From Pelomonas aquatica (GTDB taxonomy: Bacteria; Pseudomonadota; Gammaproteobacteria; Burkholderiales; Burkholderiaceae_C): a DNA stretch of 59,695 nucleotides. The stretch is taken from NCBI RefSeq assembly GCF_026712205.1, contig NZ_JAPPUW010000027.1, forward strand, positions 1-59,695, read 5' to 3'. Below are positions 56,005 to 59,695 of this stretch, piece after piece. The notes below the pieces were generated by a model. That model saw only the letters and a list, made by a program, of their open reading frames with translations, did no database searches and was not told where the DNA came from. Made by a program: the position numbers and the translations under genes. Position 1 is the stretch's first letter. Each line of letters starts with the position of its first letter.

Positions 56005-56883
56005 TCAGCCGCGCCGGCCGACCAGGCCCAGCGCCAGCGCGATGCCCACCAGCACGATGGCGCCGCCGGCGACCATCTGCGCGGTGACGGTCTCCTGCAG
56101 GAAGAGCGCCCCCCACAGGATGGCGAACAGCGGGATCAGGAAGGTCACCGACACCGCATTCGTCGGCCCGACGCGCGCCATCAGCCGGAAGTAGAGGATG
56201 TAGGCCAGCGCCGTGCACAGCGCGGCCAGCCCGAGCACGCTGCCCCAGGCCACGCCGCCCGGCATGGCCGCGGGCCACAGCCAGGCGGCCGGCAGGGCCA
56301 GCAGCAGCGCCGCGGCGAACTGGCTGCCGGTCGCGACGGCCAGCGGCGACGCGCCGGTCAGATAGCGCTTCGTCGCATTGGCCGCGAGGCCGTAGCACAG
56401 CGTCGCCGCCGCGCAGGCCAGCACGGCGAGCAGGCCGCTGTGGTCGGCGCCGGGCTTGAAGCTGGCCTTGTCCCAGGCCAGGAAGGCCACGCCGGCAAAG
56501 CCGATGACGAGGCCCAGCACGCGCAGCGGCGTGAGCCGCTGGCCCAGCCAGACGAAGGCGACGACGGCCGTCCACAGCGGCGTCGTCGCGTTGACGATGC
56601 TCGACAGCCCGGCCGTGATGGACAGGGCCGCGAAGGAGAACAGCGCGAACGGGATGGCGCTGTTGAGCGCGCCGACCAGCAGCAGGCCCTTCCAGTGCGT
56701 GCGCAGTTCGGCCAGTTGGCCGCGCGAGGCCAGCAGCGGGATCAGCATCAGGCTGGCCAGGCCGACGCGCACGGCCGCGAGCGCGACGGGCCCGAACTCG
56801 TGCGCGCCCAGGCGCATGAACAGGAAGGACGCGCCCCAGAGCGCCGCGAGCAGCACGAGCTCGCCGATGTCGAATGTCTTCAT
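56005..56883 (-). CDS. EamA/DMT-family transporter
   Basis: 292 residues with ten predicted membrane helices in two EamA repeats. Seen: ELVLLAALWGASFLFMRLG, PVALAAVRVGLASLMLIPLL and LIPLFAILWGALFLQETVT. These inner-membrane exporters carry amino acids or metabolites; the substrate cannot be told. Start overlaps the ogt stop (ATGA), so it is the third gene of the alkylation-repair operon. Convergent with mshL, 3 bp apart. Confidence 0.92.
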   Translation of the reverse strand: MKTFDIGELVLLAALWGASFLFMRLGAHEFGPVALAAVRVGLASLMLIPLLASRGQLAELRTHWKGLLLVGALNSAIPFALFSFAALSITAGLSSIVNATTPLWTAVVAFVWLGQRLTPLRVLGLVIGFAGVAFLAWDKASFKPGADHSGLLAVLACAAATLCYGLAANATKRYLTGASPLAVATGSQFAAALLLALPAAWLWPAAMPGGVAWGSVLGLAALCTALAYILYFRLMARVGPTNAVSVTFLIPLFAILWGALFLQETVTAQMVAGGAIVLVGIALALGLVGRRG

Positions 56884-57374
56884 GCCGCGGCACCTTCAAG
56901 GCTGAGCAGGGCCTTCTTGCGGTCCAGGCCGCCGGCATAGCCGGTCAGCGAGCCGTCCGCGCCGACGACGCGGTGGCAGGGAATCAGGATGGAGATCGGG
57001 TTGCGGCCCACGGCGGCGCCCAGAGCGCGCGCGGCGCTCGAACGGCCCAGGCGCTCGGCCAGATGGCCATAGCTGTCCGACGCGCCGGGCGCGATGGCGA
57101 GCAGGGCCTGCCAGACCTCGCGCTGGAAGGCCGTGCCGGCCGGGTCCAGCGGCGGCAGCGTGAACGGCCGGCCGGCGAAATAGGCGGCCAGCGCGACCGC
57201 GGTGGCCGACAGCACGGCGTCGCTGCCGTCGTCCTCGGGCACGTCCAGCGGGCCGGGGTGGTGCTTCTGGCCGTCGAACCACAGGCCCGACAGGCCGGCG
57301 GTGCTGCGGGCGGCCGTCAGCGGCCCGAGGGGCGTCGCGATGCGGCGTTGCAGGATCAGGTGATGCGTGTTCAT
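56880..57374 (-). CDS. ogt: Methylated-DNA-protein-cysteine methyltransferase
   Basis: Suicide repair of O6-methylguanine. 164 residues from ATG at 57374. The C-terminal domain has FQREVWQALLAIAPG, YGHLAERLGRSSAARALGAAVG and ISILIPCHRVVGADG, with the acceptor Cys in PCHRV. The N-terminal domain includes LWFDGQKHH. It overlaps the Ada-AlkA gene by 4 bp (ATGA), so both are made together. Confidence 0.95.
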   Translation of the reverse strand: MNTHHLILQRRIATPLGPLTAARSTAGLSGLWFDGQKHHPGPLDVPEDDGSDAVLSATAVALAAYFAGRPFTLPPLDPAGTAFQREVWQALLAIAPGASDSYGHLAERLGRSSAARALGAAVGRNPISILIPCHRVVGADGSLTGYAGGLDRKKALLSLEGAAA

Positions 57375-58825
57375 GCGTGTCTCCAGAGATGCAGGACGGC
57401 GTAGCTGCGGAAGGGCCGGTAGCGCTCGGCGGCGTCGAGATAGGCCTTGGGCGACAGCAGCGGTCCGTCGCCGCCGACTTGGGCACTCAGGGCCTTGCGC
57501 AGGATCACGTCGCCGGGCGGAAAGCTGTCGGGCCAGCTCCAGCCGCGCATCAGCATGTAGCCGGCCGTCCAGGGCCCGATGCCGGGGATGGCCGTGAGTT
57601 CTTCGGCCGCGGCCTCGGGCGTGCCCTCGCGGCGGGCAAAGGCCAGCGTGGGCCAGGCCTGCGCCAGCGCGATGAGGCTGTCGGCACGCCGGCCGATGAT
57701 GCCGAGGGAGGCGATGTCGTCGCGCGTCGCGGCGGCGATGCGCCCGGGCGTCGGGAAGAGCCGGCCGCAGCCTTCTGGCGCATCGTCGAGTGCTTCGCCG
57801 CAGCGCTCGACGAAGCGGCCGGCCAGCGTGCGCGCGGCGGCCACGCTGACCTGCTGGCCCAGCACGGCCCGCACCGCCAGTTCGAAGCGGTCCAGGCAGC
57901 CCGGCAGGCGCTGGCCCGGCACGCCGCCCTCGCCCAGCGCCGCGGCGATGGCCGAGGGGTCGGCATCCAGGTCCAGCCAGCGCCGCAGCAGCGGCAGCAA
58001 CGAGCCGACGGCGGGCCACAGCGCGGGCGACAGCTCAACGCCGACCTCGCCCGGCCTGTCGAAGCCCACGCGCAGCCAGCCCGCGTGGCGCTGGCCGGCA
58101 TGCACGAGCGCGAGCGAGCGTGTGACGCCCTCGTCCGCCACGCGCTCGACGCCGGCGACGGCGCGCGGCGCCAGGAAGGCGAGCACGCCGTCGACGTCGT
58201 AGGGCTGGCGGTAGACCAATCTCAGCCGGGGTGCGGGCGCCGCGCCGCCGCCCTCGCGGCGCAGGGCCGTGGGCTGCAGGCGGTAGTGCTCGACGAAGGC
58301 CGCGTTGAAGCGGCGCAGGCTCGCGAAGCCGGCCGCGAAGGCCACGTCCTGCACGGGCAGCGCGCTGTCGGTCAGCAGGGCCTTGGCGAGCAAGAGGCGG
58401 CGCGTCTGCAGGTATTGCAGCGGCGACACGCCATGCTCGGCCTGGAAGATGCGGCGCAGATGGCGGCTCGTGATGCCGAGATGACGGGCCAGGTCTTCGA
58501 CGCTCGCCTCGGCGTCGTCGCAGCCGTCCAGCCAGGCGGCGGCCTGCTGGGCCAGCGTGCGCGAGGCGTCCATCGTCGTCCACGGCAGCGCGCGCGGCGC
58601 CAGCTCGGGCCGGCACTTCATGCAGGGGCGGAAGCGCTCGGCCTCGGCCTGGGCCGCCGTCGTGAAGAAGCGGCAGTTCTCGCGCCGCGGCAGGCGGACG
58701 CGGCAGACGGGGCGGCAGTAGATGCCGGTCGACGTGACGCCGACGAAGAGCCGGCCGTCGAAGCGCGCGTCACGGGCCTGCAGTGCGGCGTAGGCGGCTT
58801 CGGGGGGCAGGGTTTCGGTCCACAT
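57371..58825 (-). CDS. alkA: Ada-sensor/AraC/AlkA fusion: adaptive-response regulator and 3-methyladenine glycosylase
   Basis: 484 residues. Residues 1-75 are an Ada zinc domain with Cys37, Cys41, Cys68 and Cys71 (GIYCRPVCR, RPCMKC), which accepts methyl groups from phosphotriesters. Residues 95-190 are an AraC HTH (LARHLGITSRHLRRIFQAEHG, VAFAAGFASLRRFNAAF). Residues 200-484 are AlkA, with GRFVERCG, LTAIPGIGPWTAGYMLMRG (the helix-hairpin-helix and catalytic region), and a Pro-Asp downstream (SWPDSFPPGD). The methyltransferase is not fused but encoded by ogt just downstream. Probably autoregulated. Confidence 0.94.
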   Translation of the reverse strand: MWTETLPPEAAYAALQARDARFDGRLFVGVTSTGIYCRPVCRVRLPRRENCRFFTTAAQAEAERFRPCMKCRPELAPRALPWTTMDASRTLAQQAAAWLDGCDDAEASVEDLARHLGITSRHLRRIFQAEHGVSPLQYLQTRRLLLAKALLTDSALPVQDVAFAAGFASLRRFNAAFVEHYRLQPTALRREGGGAAPAPRLRLVYRQPYDVDGVLAFLAPRAVAGVERVADEGVTRSLALVHAGQRHAGWLRVGFDRPGEVGVELSPALWPAVGSLLPLLRRWLDLDADPSAIAAALGEGGVPGQRLPGCLDRFELAVRAVLGQQVSVAAARTLAGRFVERCGEALDDAPEGCGRLFPTPGRIAAATRDDIASLGIIGRRADSLIALAQAWPTLAFARREGTPEAAAEELTAIPGIGPWTAGYMLMRGWSWPDSFPPGDVILRKALSAQVGGDGPLLSPKAYLDAAERYRPFRSYAVLHLWRHA

Positions 58826-58888
58826 GAGGCCAGTCTAGGCGGCGCTCCTGCCAGGGAATGGCAGTTTTCGGACATGCCCCCGGCGCAC

Positions 58889-59374
58889 CTACATGGCCTT
58901 GAACAGATGCACGTAGGCGCGGCTGACCGGCAGCTCGCGCGGCAACACGCCCTGCGGGCCGCGGACGCGCACGAACAGCCGGCTCTGCTCGTCGCGGCGC
59001 GTGCCGGCGAGGTGGTCGAGGTTGATGACGGTGGAGCGGTGGACCTGCCAGAAGCGGTCGGGGTCGAGCTGGCCGACGAGCTCGAAGATGGGCGTGCGGA
59101 TCAGGTGCTCCTGCGTCGCCGTCTGCACGACGGTGTATTTGTCGTCGGCGTGGAAGAACAGCACGTCGTCGATGGGGATCTGGTGCATCAGCTCGCCCTG
59201 GGCCGCCCGGATGTAGCGCAGCCGCGCCGGGGCCGCCGCCCCGACGCCCGGCAGCAGCCGCCTGAGCGTCTCGGCCAGCGCGCCATCGCCCGCCGCGGGG
59301 GGCTCGCGCAGCCGGGCCACGCAGGCCGCCAGGCGCTCGGCCTTCAGCGGCTTGAGCAAATAGGCTATTTTCGC
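58889..59374 (-). pseudogene. LytTR response regulator that has lost its receiver domain
   Basis: The frame runs YLLKPLKAERLAACVARL, which is the end of a receiver domain (the KP motif of the last helix), then a linker and a LytTR DNA-binding domain: DVLFFHADDKYTVVQT, FWQVHRSTVINLDHLAG, LPVSRAYVHLFKAM. Everything before YLLKP, including the phospho-Asp, is missing: the codons further upstream read into AT-rich foreign DNA. Intact relatives are about 240-270 residues; about 160 remain. The nearest start is a TTG at 59359. Confidence 0.75.
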
Positions 59375-59575
59375 GGATGCCCCACAAACGCAAAAATTCT
59401 CGTAAACGATTGCTGCACATAAGAAATTGCGCCTAAATTTTTCGAGTTTTGGCCGTTTTGATGTACAGCGGATGCCTCAAAAATTTCGCCCATCCGCAGG
59501 CGCTGTGGCAGTCTCCAGTGGCTCGATGCCGAACTCGTACTTGCCGCTCCCACCCATCGCCGCGTTTCACCGCAA
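59375..59575. other. AT-rich segment of foreign composition between lytTR remnant and IS3
   Basis: About 200 bp with runs such as caaaaattc and ctaaatttttcgag that contrast with the GC-rich surroundings. Copies of gcggatg occur at about 59369 and 59470, and its complement catccgc at 59491, which may be ends of a lost element. An antisense ORF here (59365-59604) has no family resemblance. I see no gene in it. Confidence 0.5.
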
Positions 59576-59695
59576 TGAACTGGCCCCCGAAAAACGGACG
59601 CCACGAGGTCTGCTATTTTTGACCTTGTGGAGGTCTTATGAAGACAGGACCCAATCGGAAGTACACGGCCGAGTTTCGGGCCGCGGCGGTGAGCC
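59576..59695 (+). mobile_element. Left end of an IS3-family insertion sequence
   Basis: The end reads TGAACTGGCCCCCGAAAAAC, an IS3-type terminal repeat. It is followed by the orfA start at 59638 with a gtggagg ribosome site. The element continues past the window edge. Same orientation as the IS3-family element at 1-120. Confidence 0.8.
59638..59695 (+). CDS. IS3-family transposase OrfA, N-terminal end (partial)
   Basis: The first 19 codons are visible: MKTGPNRKYTAEFRAAAVS. 'KYTAEFR..AV' is the standard opening of IS3 OrfA helix-turn-helix proteins. Preceded by gtggagg seven bases before ATG. The rest is outside the window. Confidence 0.85.
   Translation, partial: MKTGPNRKYTAEFRAAAVS

Noticed and set aside
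59365-59604. 79-residue antisense ORF in the AT-rich segment
   Set aside because: No family resemblance and no ribosome site, and it crosses the IS3 terminus, so it is not a credible gene.

Overview
This is a GC-rich bacterial segment. Its gene content and order (edd-eda, ubiD, glyA behind a ZTP riboswitch, nrdR, a rib cluster, tolQRA, an MSHA-type pilus locus, and Burkholderiales-style GC-rich intergenic repeats) point to a Burkholderiales betaproteobacterium, probably of the Sphaerotilaceae/Comamonadaceae type. Both ends of the window lie inside IS3-family insertion sequences: the right end of one copy at 1-120 and the left end of another at 59576-59695, in the same orientation.

1-8.1 kb is an accessory region in decay. 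An IS3-family element is inserted inside the Walker A codons of jetC, the SMC-like ATPase of a Wadjet plasmid-defence system. The following jetD is cut after its N-terminal DUF3322 part by a complete IS66-family element (3971-7081). That element has matching terminal inverted repeats, tnpA, tnpB and tnpC, and an unrecognised passenger gene. Its other end cuts a LuxR-type quorum-sensing regulator, removing the DNA-binding domain. The 8-bp flanks of the IS66 do not match, so it marks a deletion or rearrangement junction rather than a simple insertion. Upstream of the luxR remnant are a convincing lux box and a divergent small gene that resembles RsaM.

8.1-24.6 kb is mostly housekeeping: Entner-Doudoroff enzymes (eda, edd), ChaC, a MobA-like nucleotidyltransferase, pdxH, a leftward operon (DUF748 protein, msrA, ABC ATPase, FtsX-type permease with a His-rich loop, DUF3299 protein), a YdcF-like protein, ubiD, a lytic transglycosylase, then ZTP riboswitch-glyA-nrdR. 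24.7-29.8 kb is a minor-pilin operon (fimT, pilE, fimT, pilW, pilX, pilV) without pilY1 and with unusually long PilX and PilV. 29.8-33.2 kb holds ribD, a 268-bp nested palindromic element, ribB fused to a degenerate ribA domain, ribH and nusB. An aminotransferase, ybgC and tolQRA follow; tolB and pal are absent.

36.8-40.0 kb is a metal-stress module: a leftward bufferin-type RiPP operon (DUF2282 precursor, DUF692/MNIO enzyme, DUF2063 partner, DoxX protein) faces a divergent ECF sigma factor and its small zinc-binding anti-sigma factor. 40.1-56.0 kb is a long rightward MSHA-type pilus locus. It has two consecutive GspE/MshE-class ATPases, the first with four MshEN-type c-di-GMP motifs at an exact 30-residue period. 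These are followed by mshG, pilins mshA/C/D/O/P, the large MshQ-like protein, mshI, a PilN-like gene, mshJ, mshK and the secretin mshL. 56.0-58.8 kb is a leftward alkylation-repair operon (Ada-sensor/AlkA fusion, ogt, EamA transporter). The window closes with a LytTR response regulator that has lost its receiver domain beside an AT-rich foreign segment, then the second IS3-family end.

No tRNA, rRNA or CRISPR array was seen.
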